Positions 50,701-53,347 of a stretch of 64,000 nucleotides of DNA are shown here, piece by piece. Source of the DNA: an uncultured Selenomonadales bacterium (GTDB taxonomy: Bacteria > Bacillota > Negativicutes > Acidaminococcales > Acidaminococcaceae); NCBI GenBank assembly GCA_900315925.1, contig ONAV01000001.1, positions 58,557 through 122,556 on the forward strand. The letters run 5' to 3'. Within the stretch, counting starts at the first letter, position 1, and each line of letters starts with the position of its first letter. Both the position numbers and the translations under genes were made by a program. The notes under the pieces are model-generated. The model saw nothing but the letters and a program-made list of their open reading frames with translations. It was not told where the DNA came from and did not search any database.

Positions 50701-51333
50701 ACGATCGTAAATGACAGCCATAACAATACGCCGTTGACCATTTCAACTCTGGGTGGTTACGAAGACAAGCCTATGAAGGATATCAACATCGGCGTACGGG
50801 TTGCTGACGGCGTATATACTGGCGGCATCCAGTCCGCGTCCGGCGCGGTGGTGCAGGACCTGTGGACAGAAAGGGGCTTGCTGTATATGAAGGGCGATAC
50901 GAACCTGCATGTCAGCAAAGTTGTGGTCAAAGAGAAACTCCATGTGGCTAACGACATCATTTCGGTAGGGGTATTCGGGGTTCCGCCGTACCATGACGGG
51001 GCGCGGATGATTTACTGGAACGATGCGGAGGCGAAGAATCCTTCCAGCCGGCTGGCCCGCTGGTACGACCGGTCCTACAGTGATCCGGAGTGGATGTATC
51101 TGGACCTGTTCGGCAACGGAGATGTGGGTTCCCGTTACGGCGTGCTGATGGATGCCCATTGGTATCGCAATATATATGGCGATTCGGTCAGCATGGTGGA
51201 CACGATGCGGATCCGGACAGAGCCCATTCCAATGGGTGATAAGATTACGTATTTTGACCGGAATAATCTGATTGAGATTGATGATTCCGGTTTATATTCG
51301 GATGCAGATCCTGACGAGATTACTGCGGAATAA
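26755..51333 (+). CDS. giant two-partner-secretion exoprotein 2 (TpsA; LktA/filamentous-haemagglutinin-like), 8,192 aa
   Basis: An uninterrupted frame of 24.6 kb. ATG after GAGGGG. ESPR-type start MNKIYKIIWSDVRKCYVVVAE, with cleavage probably after AWA (residue 67). The mature start STITDKNDN leads into the TPS domain (NLVNSKIDIQGTVN, ITPTGLTVGPHGVINAG). It is colinear with exoprotein 1 through most of its length, with three large extra blocks: helical repeats at residues about 4604-4756 and 4893-5502, and beta-helix repeats at about 6222-7940. The C-terminus (DLFGNGDVGSRYG ... TYFDRNNLIEIDD) is shared with exoprotein 1. I see no Cys after the signal region, as expected for a chain that must pass TpsB unfolded. 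It forms an operon with tpsB, 57 bases downstream. A surface adhesin is the most likely role; a LktA-like toxin activity is possible but unsupported by any catalytic motif. Confidence 0.92.
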   Translation: MNKIYKIIWSDVRKCYVVVAEIARNRGKSNVRTIVEGLAAHSLARAGRWALPFVTAGILLQPVSAWASTITDKNDNSVINATDKVHQLYAQEVATTHDFALNRFQKFELTRGDIANLYFRLDKNGADKGSLINLVNSKIDIQGTVNAIKGGKIDGNLFFITPTGLTVGPHGVINAGTFTGLVLEPGSRLDDLGLYPDGTFNSLWNENEPNKLAYQFNNSLFKFGRKNSSGEYNATDLKLAEGKRGSNGMPSEGFIDISGHINTRSGIVLGAGIIDVKTGAKLTSNHKISFETLVNAENTQVQFADDMNVSLTMVQDAPTGDIILRAEAVSEYAKNPISSETYDAIANRNNTAEVNVAGEIESDGKADVSADAKTTFDNSTWNLIDKFFNPSAIAQNLLNNLGFNITANWAVKNNTASVKLANTGSISAVGDASLGANANVKVVLRGATAGKKGEGTSTALPVSSTVVVSTNNKAVVDVEGDLSSTTGNVTLDAKAKSFTDAQARAETLPKNDADPANQIYLAVAWAAGDNLAQVNVKDKIDTEGKHSKITAGGKFSAKAHSITDMDVETSVAAADETFFSTAISVIDYDSAANVNLERSVEAQSIDVKAENEVANMHVTAADGFGEGNGAYVGNADYIKLLIKGNSNANVIAEAIKNKFGWTGVQTGGSLQGLENAFKNIQKYITAGAGIGVVENSNSANVTLAPGAVLKATGANGDVAISANTHMDSLHHTVTGVANKMEPNTSSNVDVAAGVLYSKIENNAVIDLKGNSGTGVTLESVQGSVNLNAKTVQTYDPLEPIKAVPERLQKLWEVLSKDFAGDWKDLSNLHSEAVTLQRRVEANNTVSETDRTDFLDIGNKFFTFLNNQIKHTGSVNSQVQKLVADISDIFSPSSYTNYYSRSYAVDSNDKQGKNVAIAGSFNIATLHNKSIVSLGEKADLRAGKNITVDAKTDTYVISGTGNGGEYFAFSESNGSGVGASFALQDFSGDSLILSGKNVSMTQNTAGNTWTEKDKDNKDVTVSGTIALRAANHMNQNGIILSAGKADNMMSVSGSVNVLNGDSNSLVLMDDETTINGKGVLELSANNDTTVTNIVGGLALGSAKTNASIGAGVAINDLGVNSIAVIGDNGLEAKKDAGGNETSEAADTRTIANQVVTQTDTDDFTKKTIEDQNKIKEHNTLAEARKLAEKRAVVRKMGSDFTLSDSKLFTSLGVKTQGSSKGTLTVKDVRANSYSGGTLNAVALEGAYNSENHSGFDAMNKWSKIGEATHEQATVALKGLVGVPFSVMDRLFDVNNLEISKVWDFTTLQPIQAPNNNPSTNTFNAAAAGSVSWNNVTSRTASFIDNVSLTLGNGTEAGTLLNTASDDVFSGAWSGAAAVNWFTGGAGSASNNNAHKGGLGTALGVNSLNRDVKAVISKTAIYEAGRIENMAIKEGAAAAAALGIAVTNDSQGAGNNLGVAFGLSLNKNDSDVHALLIDTSSTNGQTEKTVINNSSYDGDVQVAGGLDIAYTNAGNNGRGIAAGITASVSEIKNDMQSGIQGGSFTGVKDMKVAGEDALTQVNVAVALGGSTSEKGFNGTASLAYADLKNINHGYISGTTEINATGEVSVTNQDISTKKEVTDEQSGKTESKLKNKYRQYLEDRKIDPTGEKYLSADTKNAKSAVAGSDIVNIAVDVSGGKSTAAGAAITVGKVTNKFSSDIKNNQNIVADTVKGEANVHTNIVSVAAGVSVSTQNFGGAGSLSFNDLDQDNIVSMTGNRSGTANGITANTLSGTAKNTSHIVNVTGDFAGGKNAVGFGIAYNRMDDTTGVYAANNQIRAKTAETGVGVLLNADNDAYALALSVGAAATYKDNGMVAAHGNVGVNRGHNDTVAVIGEDFGGHQWKQNPEEGSGDWAVKDKIINASSVVAKATDKTSKTTIAGSGELSIKSSTVALGVGLALTESDKGSTKGDGKETVRAEINNAEITTVTVGDKAPVISAEAKDTSKATTVSVGVGLVKSAKFSAQGVGADARINKTVSAGLKDTSIDATSGSKAALVSTKATTTSALKTGAAAMQLSGPDSFLAGVVAVGVNRIKDSTTSGVTYTDKPTQTSMNVGNLDISAVSKGEILSVGMGASAAVKGIAAVGGSGSHNYIENNVTATIEKADINSTGNVGVVAQSDEAISNYAGVLDVAAGGQGVSAALGVTGSYNELTGKTSARIENSNVVATGSGSHTIKTASALANNTDNEKYMIDSAVGRNTWSSGSFEEGEGDTKKYGVSRLQKGRREEQKTGVVVDASATHSISSVMANGGVAVGLGDSGIGASLAGVINLNYVSGETTAKVLDSQLNTDTTRSDVTVRAADYTNVAEFSGAASVSIGGKGAGAAGFTGTTNDVDRVTAAIISTTSATWDKTEKRYTVTDSSKEKNKVFANNFAVTADAKQAMSAFNLTGAVAGGEVGSLQTGDNVNTNDLNSSTVAMVTNATVRASADDTQDETKGAKVLASHEEAIYNLNVEAGVAVSLDPRGAAGSLNVGYGTVNDNSVIVADVEYSDIKVTPKTQGVAAKSKLSVGASNSSKLDATLTSVGVSAALFSGAVGSSIVVNHINTDVTSRIKDSNLEADTIAIDTTNRLKVTDATGTGAGALLAGIGVGVDVSTFNDSVSTILDKSMLTANDNLTINTKTQREIESTVAGVGIGAGGISVNVLAVTVNEGIEQLGVAQDADGKDTSFSHTGTINQALSTVKKSMDTTIDDLFSKSLYGMTDQEKGEMKKRMKSDQKNHSVVTGTGLLTEVGNDSKLKVNSGALTITNTELNDADLNGGSGSMGAAAVNVADVVYHLNELNVISVKNSSLEGGRVSLTTHQGNVTKNKDEAIHLQTVQAGVGALAIGVGYAGLTTKGQTGVAVEQGVLTATNGDLTVKSTDDVRSKADMIGVSAGVVAIPVSVAHNTNIANNFVTIKGSTLSASVKETEENGGQEGQQTTEKTPAYINLQTERTGRVAAKTVGVGVGVGAVIVNTAKVYDKSTSSVTLEYGTGPDNTNTNNDTNTTTDTNTAAWNTLTADAIRLEAVNAPVVKAEAGGTGVALLGVSVMQSNAEAYSNATVEVADGYKLLGDAVLAKAVIGKEGTDMTHAETHGVSGTVISVAPNKAKAITETTASVNMGNVTYKTEKKEKTKDEQGQETEKTVTGSYTNLALITQNNASRRSILGNTTIGLGVSIGTGDAKATGNDKSLVTAKGGTDANAASKLKNLKISAAGNATANGFADGDSGGITAWGAAATITMSTKTTNTASLSGAWDVAENADIGSLQQVTSRGTSKTGAGGVISVTWANSDDTVEMNTKTELKEGTQLKAGQSYVMAANKVYTNAYEGENYNNHMNVGGVIQVSPDIKSKQEIKSNASIDIGKGGTDGSSSTPKTKVATSRGQVFDAHSDIDMTNKVEGKAGGLAEHIYTYTDAFVTSTNTITVNENAVLEQKGEYESGSDITLSSSDKIKMNLVAEAYTGGLEGMVRALVDAPVTRTNRVDVNGKLSSTYDTNLYAGVNPDGTKSSLNITALAEAHNNTVIPPYTSPEVDLKLKNNQQVKVGKTGSATSVRNINVTADNGTESIKKDTVAVYWLFLGQNKDSKTTGTENGQSKVDETNNNYVNVEGLLKTGIQNNVRIDIKGALVPKVKPEGGQEYTPVPADAGIPVYNGADVYVNNVKIEKGSTDDTIIKPEDIKNGDMDYATQLGEQLAALEKLISDYGTDQDKTEKKTAAYLGYVQQRQRILEEMEKRGLFKDELVPIYQKDEDGSYKKDNSGNLIPVRDADGRIQYEPGVKRVYTTKGFTISYVEIPDITVSGGSIVVWSDNLYGKGKLQASGAPQIQITNESNAYLKLNNITVGEEGGDIRFRGTSLSAGDAGKEQINKLNKDTNKKAEFAELYSDAASGRESAITVLNDPKIGNGNTLSVKGNNQEWEYTFVPDVAVLGNINNRHGLVRIENKKGNIAIGTGVNSKANVNGRMVQLIATQGSISQDYIDGILNIGGRPEDLNKTITASMIKNSSLNKENDSHEYNPITTTPVQSENAAGHIAGDSIYLAAADINVKGLIQSGYGKYVVDIAEDALSEANIERMKNNGSEVTINGRTLYKVNDGNKAVYNANTDAYEYVIQVYYDPETRGLIVEDIDTKGGKIYLTGRISSTGNGRVFAADGGAEIAITNRTKADLSTGKILNNDIEGKISITDLARKTWTEYTRSATNSMSIPAYEKYLKLTDAYKADFAKLNDTQKVAYLNLTDTQRTEYANPATTDARRAEILGTPTETQIAEAKIVSGDGLTHNSGTTPGGQYQVKEDLRYNWTEGEDSTTTRYYRLETKSLFWGGLEYDDTTNELGKLESSIPSTPKPGTASKLGEGNFVGGALDAKYGLNNSEFAAIFENVMTTNSRTVTGSGKESGDWWALWSNPTYWVTWTTKSGSTQSYTFSLKANKPIGVGFIGQKDGSISVRNMNTQAGNVNINGNIANNTKDATLTVESFGGSIVQKSGTTLTTGNANLSAKNNIENIHIATMGDWIATTTRSDDGNEIASVTANDRVNLSAVSYNAGNIDVDVEGGTKDGRRLSGNVVIDKLASQGQQNTTGMPGDVSLTAEGNITQFVSLEQKFSKPDTAGGTYASATEFLGNDAIYLQLQRSNADYVNTIERQFANRENDPDLTSKFAGFATADAYLAKDAVYQSKLSYASYYRKTVEDEFARYTALKQKFTDTGSGSLYTNVDAYLEKDTAYQGLTGIQKQIYAEKIGQEFARISTEDTATVRGRNIRLTSTNGSIGAWKEDGSPDRAVFVDSVAAAFGSGEDTAGVNAQAQKHIYLAEKDGDMRVGSIIAKAGDVRLEAKTGRLIDALPRQDNVNNVDENDLVHHWIDAGLIAGTEDYEGAYIKGLKQDAANYEAKVRAQYEEYLKIKAQGGEESFKERFTDQNGNVYETVEDYLAQDATYQKMVASIADYEANVRAEFARKDGDKDLQAKYKGYASADAYLDAQAASTGTNSYKTMLDAAKTYSGGQYVDLYTAKTQEIADFARTAKAEYTDYRLLEKFDNDTYSNVQDADVVDVYKNHDAYYQSLQDRFNYYNDIYTANKAIYDDTTSTQEAKQTAYANMQTALQKRAVATGEITEYTAEIEKVIPAEYAQFKKVKADSTYADGIASKYQAYDSADAYLDALAKSEESNTYKNMLAAAATYQQQYQAKKTAADAYLELASSISAFAETVREEFSIRDSSEALQEKYRGFADADAYLNSNPEYQQMQTAARAYQGTDAERYVTTVNSISTYVTTVREEYAAKDGDKDLQAKYKGYGDAASYLYDLENSQTDNSYKNLKNSSAQYEKKANKDFTDFVGGNDLRTMFAKKDGEGNLTGTYYTSANEYLKADATYQQLVKDTQANTNSYVRDVNEKFTAFKNGDTRYQAMFTRKDGTTYDSVSQFLLEDRKENHADGSPGYLDMTKAQTDYEVDIYEKFSRFSNAKSNGALTDMFTKEDGTTYTADTYLQNDNTYKEMVKKYTDPEFAWTKDQLLYAIRNAIVNKETGVSAETQKKAANVQGRNVTLLAQGIGVNTNETTPISASELTGGTEESIKKMKLLANADATDVTIMGYKAKGAAQNAKGNILRYVTETVTVGEGTKTVYRWKAYDVDNPSKEVDIRDSNGNILKYSFDENGNQVIKAYDADNPTTEVATDGQIVEKFVIGNLSPLGVYATGQVDVTGISQSVFIAGRSNTSTADNAQAGFSPLRVGVITAGSANGTDVNSDVRLYTQEGIYSALDSSAQNPGNIHAKDLIAYGGTKDIGTKDNPVTVNLTGDLLAANADHNVYIKNQVADSLLRLGSVYAGDTVHLESEKGFAMTENTAYKMGYLNAGRQLDLITNPTTGVIGTAADPIRILNNMGTPEQYADPTANKGMLINLTAKDAYVEGVNGTRGDNTTMRLGLVELAGNLVAHSESYLEAGAIRLADTDHEGISGSTRATGNVELGAEKDVVVNGPVVSKDSNITISAGTQVRINDKNTGVYAYTGDVSITAGTDAQINGKVIAKTGNIAISAEEVAHVNEGALVEAGKNGQTVAISGKEGVTLNSTVKSGNPVAGNADAVAEGALPVYEGGGAILLTSEDGSVVQEDEGVLTAASVTVTSGNAIVLENENNLFRTFTANGVEQVNTDENGNVIKDEEGNPVTEERIDGSVLVQVHAGSNLDASVTDTVYGNVLLKNLDAGRLTVLSDVTAKEGKNGETGSIVFKQQGDILVKGTLQADGYVTEEGYEETEQGIVGAGTITNEKDIQAGKDVTLRTTSGDIHTLGTITAAENVIAASTASTDGKIQISGDVFATNITVASLGASIITEKYMDASQDVTVKTLVGDIDLQGTAHAGQNIELTSGTPSGDGSGNISITGTVSATKALTATTTYTGTVKQQGNIWLGELVDEHGVVTNTNAVQADTITLSTQNGSIASFTGVQVIAGGLVQAETDRGDIHFYGDVSTGGSVESKVHTTGNIVYNDVSATNSAPGTVNNISAFTEDGSIEFAGQVEAENTIAAVTNNGSVTFGKATSLTDPEMTVVAGGSIVAESKDGDVTFEGTASAGGVIDLLATGGSVRLNNDITAVSNITGTAVNGDIVVNNSADVKSGSRLEGGPNESGTIRFTAVQDDPDANYGNITINGTLDSELDTKLYAKNGDITVSGDVSAGGDVYAKILDKADGNIILEGNITAGNEMVVETNNGNILMGGVQKSISAGPTIRVESKSGNVSLIGNITAGLNLNVTTGGTGNLNIAYVDENNQLVPAQVSAGHNVDLTAEDGEINVLGKLEATAYGVTLTSVGGKISVTGDLDAGTYITAKTVTGDIDAKGDVTAKYNNVSLKSTSGNIYMTGDIDAGHDVIAETGGNGIIFLNGYREGNVLTGAEVWNGNSDKNNVYAGHSVNLKSENTGMLVTGKVKANEGDVNALTKTGAIIFVGDVEAGTDIIGAATQNGLIWYDGTTKAGQDVIASTAQGDIRYDKTVTAGRSVTALTDKGQISYNASIVAGDSILADTLKGDIYVGENLTAGNGIPVTEDGPDPGLVGMVTLTTGDGMLTVGKINETNTVSGNITAYGNVIIDTQKGDATVKTSVTSRAGSVSISSDNGNINVGEFQVANAISAKKDIDLHVADGTIKINGSTRTDEGDITVYARDEDKPDNIVITQNGKLDSARDLTLHSYNGGITVTKDTTAQRDLTVIVENEGNVKFAENVTVSGNIFAYAGKGDMTVGKDLTADKSIFVETGSGHVNVGAKVTAKTDSVVVKTGDGNVTVGEDITAGTMVELSSNAGDITVGDADGGNVKAKGNIDITTKAGDIEVIKTVISDDGNVKVTSDYGNVGIGSNGADVRTVYAKGDIDVHVTEGVIKVQGKTETATGNITMYAHNEKDAQNIVINQDGKLISGQDLTLHAYNGDIQVTDNTTAQRDLTVIIDNKGSVDFKKDVDVTGKVSATTKEGDIRIGETIDAGKEIVMTTGSGNIAVGEDVTSGRSVTLTSGAGYIDIGAKVTAKTDSVVVKTGSGDITVGEDVTAGTTVDLTTGTGHITVGNGSAGNVKGGGDVTVATGAGDVTINKTVASTDGSIDITSGKGKIHIGNNGNGPTDLTVHAKQNIALTAQDGVIEVFGKTKTDVGDITVLARDKDNTKNLLIDFNGELDAASTSDDPKATGNLKLQTYNGDIEISDRTKAKGDIYAKVENKGDISFGRDVDTQGSLTFEVDDGNVKVGKDLTAAKDITITSGKGDVVVGDTKTGDGGNVLSKTGDVSIQTGQGDVKIVKTVTAQEGSIDIATQEGNIHIGDNGPDVKTVTAKENVSLVTENGTIEVFGKTSTQNGDITLKAANPTYTAGPDGQNIIIDHNGQIASGQDATLIAKNGDLHVTDRVTAQRDVNAITRSKGDVFLDNDLKVNGSVTMQTDTGNINADRNVAAVNRIVAATGNGDITVGKANARYVALTNGGEDGHVQANAVHAQASGNANGTGAEDVKLGGSHVKVGTIVNDSHNNTPLTISTLGGYEDKPMKDINIGVRVADGVYTGGIQSASGAVVQDLWTERGLLYMKGDTNLHVSKVVVKEKLHVANDIISVGVFGVPPYHDGARMIYWNDAEAKNPSSRLARWYDRSYSDPEWMYLDLFGNGDVGSRYGVLMDAHWYRNIYGDSVSMVDTMRIRTEPIPMGDKITYFDRNNLIEIDDSGLYSDADPDEITAE
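40564..41023 (+). repeat. helical repeat insertion 1 inside exoprotein 2
   Basis: About 153 residues inserted between GNITQ and TATVRGRN; in exoprotein 1 the matching GNITQ and TAASVRGR are only two residues apart. It contains about three units of the form [Y/F]-x-x-x-[V/I]-x-x-x-F ... DAYL-x-x-D-x-x-Y (for example FATADAYLAKDAVYQ and TNVDAYLEKDTAYQ). The predicted alpha-helical character contrasts with the beta repeats around it. Confidence 0.75.
41431..43260 (+). repeat. helical repeat array (about nine units) inside exoprotein 2
   Basis: About 610 residues between the conserved flanks GLKQDAANY and PEFAWTKDQLLYAIRNAI. Units of roughly 50-90 residues carry VREEF/VRAEF-like helices, a KYKGYASADAYL-type core and a Y-x-x-M/L turn. 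Exoprotein 1 has a single unit at the same place (19180-19360). A 32-base segment is identical at 41647-41678 and 42610-42641, pointing to recent amplification. Confidence 0.8.
45420..50575 (+). repeat. beta-repeat expansion in the C-terminal part of exoprotein 2
   Basis: About 1,720 residues absent from exoprotein 1, inserted after GKNGETG and before GGEDGHV. Short GDVTVGEDITAG-like strands make up the array. Within it a longer unit recurs four times, with equivalent points at about 48100, 48790, 49549 and 50149 (AKxxIxLxxxDGxIxVxGKT ... YNGDIxVxDxTxAxRD). A 38-base stretch is identical at 48493-48530 and 49246-49283. Confidence 0.8.
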
Positions 51334-51390
51334 CATGAAATAGAAAGATAGCATTGATTTAACTGAAATCAATACGGAAAGGTGAATGAC

Positions 51391-53181
51391 ATGGATGGTA
51401 CATCTGTGAAGAAACGAGTTGTGATTGCAACGGTCTCTACGCTTCTTTTAACGTCTCCTGTAGAACTTGGTATTTCAGACACTACGACTGCCCGGATACC
51501 GGGAACGTTCCTCCCGGGGTCTTCCGTCGCGTTGGCGGCCCAACAGACGCCGCCAACTCCGACTCCGGTTACGCCTGAACAGGAAACAATCGTGCAACGC
51601 AATGACGCCGGCGCCCAGCTGAGCCAGGCCCGGAAATACATGGAGCGGGAGCTCACGGAACGGCAGCTGGAAGAAGACCGGAAAAAGCAGAAAGCGCAGG
51701 TGGAATCCAAGCTGAAAGCGCCGGAGGAAACCGCCGCCAATCTTACCTTTACCCTGACAAAAATTCAGACGGACCCTTCCGAAGTGTTGACGGAAGCGGA
51801 ACTGCAGAAGATTACAGAGCCTTATATCGGCAAGACCGTGTCGCTGGCGGATCTGTATGCCATTACCGGGGCGATCAATAACCTGTACAACGACAAAGGA
51901 TATATGGTCTGCAAGGCCTATCTGCCTCCTCAGCGTATTCACGGGGGCGTGGTGCAGATTAAGCTGCTGGAAGGCAAAACCGGGCTGGTGACCCTGCAGG
52001 GACTGAAGAATACCAGAGAAAAGTATGTGACTGCACGCGTGCCGCTGAAACCGGGGACGGTGGCCAATACGGCTGCCCTGAACAAACAGCTGCAGCGCTT
52101 TAACGGGACCAACGATGTGCAGCTGCGCATTCTGGTTCATGCGGGGAAAGAACCGGGAACCACAGATTACGAGATCGCGGCCTATGAACCGAAGCAGAAC
52201 CAGTCCGTTACGCTATACCTGGACAACAACGGCTACGAGACTTCGGGCCGTTTCCGCCAGGGAATATTCTATAACATCCGCAGTCTGACCGGCATGCGCG
52301 ACAGTCTGCGACTGAATTATATGCGCAGCGAGGGCACGAATATATATGGAATCGGATACTCCCTGCCGGTGGGCAAGATGGGCACACGGCTGGATTTTGA
52401 TTACAGCGGCAACACGACGAAGATCATCAAGGGCGATGCCAAGCCGCTGGATATAAAAGGTGAAGCTTCCTCCATAGGACTGGCCATCCGTCATCCCCTG
52501 CGGGTAGACCAGAAGCGCCGGGACGAGGTGGGTCTGCAGTACCTGAACCAGAAATCCAAGACAAAATGGCGCAGCATTAGTTACTGGACAGAGGATAAGA
52601 GGAGTACGTTCATCCCGTACATATCCTTCACCCATTACGGGGACAGCAGCATTTTGTATCATAAGCACAGCTTCCCCATAACGAGTTTTAAAAACACGGC
52701 TTCCGGCGACTGGGAAAACAACTCCAACTATGTGAGCTACCAGCTGAACATGCTGTACCAGAAAAAATATAAGCACGGGCAGATGTTCTCCGCCCGGCTG
52801 GACGGACAGCTGGCGGACAAAAAGGACCGTTCTTCGGCGGACCGCTTCTATCTGGGAGGAGCCAACAGCGTACGGGGCTATGAGGAAAGCTTCATCGGCG
52901 GCAATAAGGGCGTAACGGTGGGGCTGACCTACCAGGTGCCGCTGGATAAAAAGCAGCGATACCACGTCTTTACCTTCTTTGATTACGGGTGGGTCTCGGA
53001 CGACCTTGACCTGAACGCCGGCAACTATTCGGCCTATTCCACGGGCCTGGGCCTGTCGGCGTCCTATAAGAACCTGTACGCGAGCCTGACGTTAGGGATC
53101 CCGCTGAAGAAAGAATATGAATTCACCACGAAGAAGGTCAGCAGCACCCGGTTCGATTTTGTGATGTCGGCGACATTCTGA
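51391..53181 (+). CDS. two-partner-secretion outer-membrane transporter TpsB (ShlB/FhaC family)
   Basis: 596 aa from the ATG at 51391, with AAAGG eight bases before it; an in-frame GTG at 51382 is too close to that site. The signal peptide ends near ALA/AQQ (residue 50). Then come a Pro-rich linker, a charged helix (about 70-112, the plug-helix position), POTRA domains (about 113-265; VSLADLYAITGAINNLYNDKGYMVCKAYLP) and a 16-strand barrel region with the L6 motif VRGY at 494-497. It exports TpsA proteins by recognising the TPS domain. It is the only such gene here, so it probably serves both giant exoproteins. It is in operon with exoprotein 2. Its final residues (STRFDFVMSATF) recur as ghosts in both exoprotein leaders. 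Confidence 0.92.
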   Translation: MDGTSVKKRVVIATVSTLLLTSPVELGISDTTTARIPGTFLPGSSVALAAQQTPPTPTPVTPEQETIVQRNDAGAQLSQARKYMERELTERQLEEDRKKQKAQVESKLKAPEETAANLTFTLTKIQTDPSEVLTEAELQKITEPYIGKTVSLADLYAITGAINNLYNDKGYMVCKAYLPPQRIHGGVVQIKLLEGKTGLVTLQGLKNTREKYVTARVPLKPGTVANTAALNKQLQRFNGTNDVQLRILVHAGKEPGTTDYEIAAYEPKQNQSVTLYLDNNGYETSGRFRQGIFYNIRSLTGMRDSLRLNYMRSEGTNIYGIGYSLPVGKMGTRLDFDYSGNTTKIIKGDAKPLDIKGEASSIGLAIRHPLRVDQKRRDEVGLQYLNQKSKTKWRSISYWTEDKRSTFIPYISFTHYGDSSILYHKHSFPITSFKNTASGDWENNSNYVSYQLNMLYQKKYKHGQMFSARLDGQLADKKDRSSADRFYLGGANSVRGYEESFIGGNKGVTVGLTYQVPLDKKQRYHVFTFFDYGWVSDDLDLNAGNYSAYSTGLGLSASYKNLYASLTLGIPLKKEYEFTTKKVSSTRFDFVMSATF

Positions 53182-53203
53182 TGTGATTTGAGGAGCGTTT
53201 TAT
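53157..53203 (+). pseudogene. third tpsB-tpsA junction, with tpsA missing
   Basis: From inside the tpsB end across its stop, this DNA matches the bases before both tpsA starts (ATGTCGGCGACATTC, then GATGTGATTTGAGG). After AGCGTTTTAT no tpsA follows. The next bases, ACGATTACAGAC, resemble the start of mature TpsA (TITD), then a short acidic frame runs into the terminator. It is likely a deleted third tpsA. Confidence 0.55.
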
Positions 53204-53261
53204 ACGATTACAGACGCAGAGGAAGGCGAATTTGAAATCGAAACGGAAGAAAAATGGCATC

Positions 53262-53292
53262 AAAAAAGGGCCTGCCAGTTGGCAGGCCCTTT
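53262..53292. terminator. bidirectional terminator between tpsB and the sensory operon
   Basis: GGGCCTGCC (53268-53276) / GGCAGGCCC (53281-53289), four-base loop, A run (53262-53267) on the left and TTT on the right. It is stronger for the minus-strand operon (six T) than for tpsB. Confidence 0.85.
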
Positions 53293-53347
53293 CGCTTTTG
53301 GAATCTGAATCCGGTTTACAGTGCAGTCATGCTGCTTACTGTTCCAT

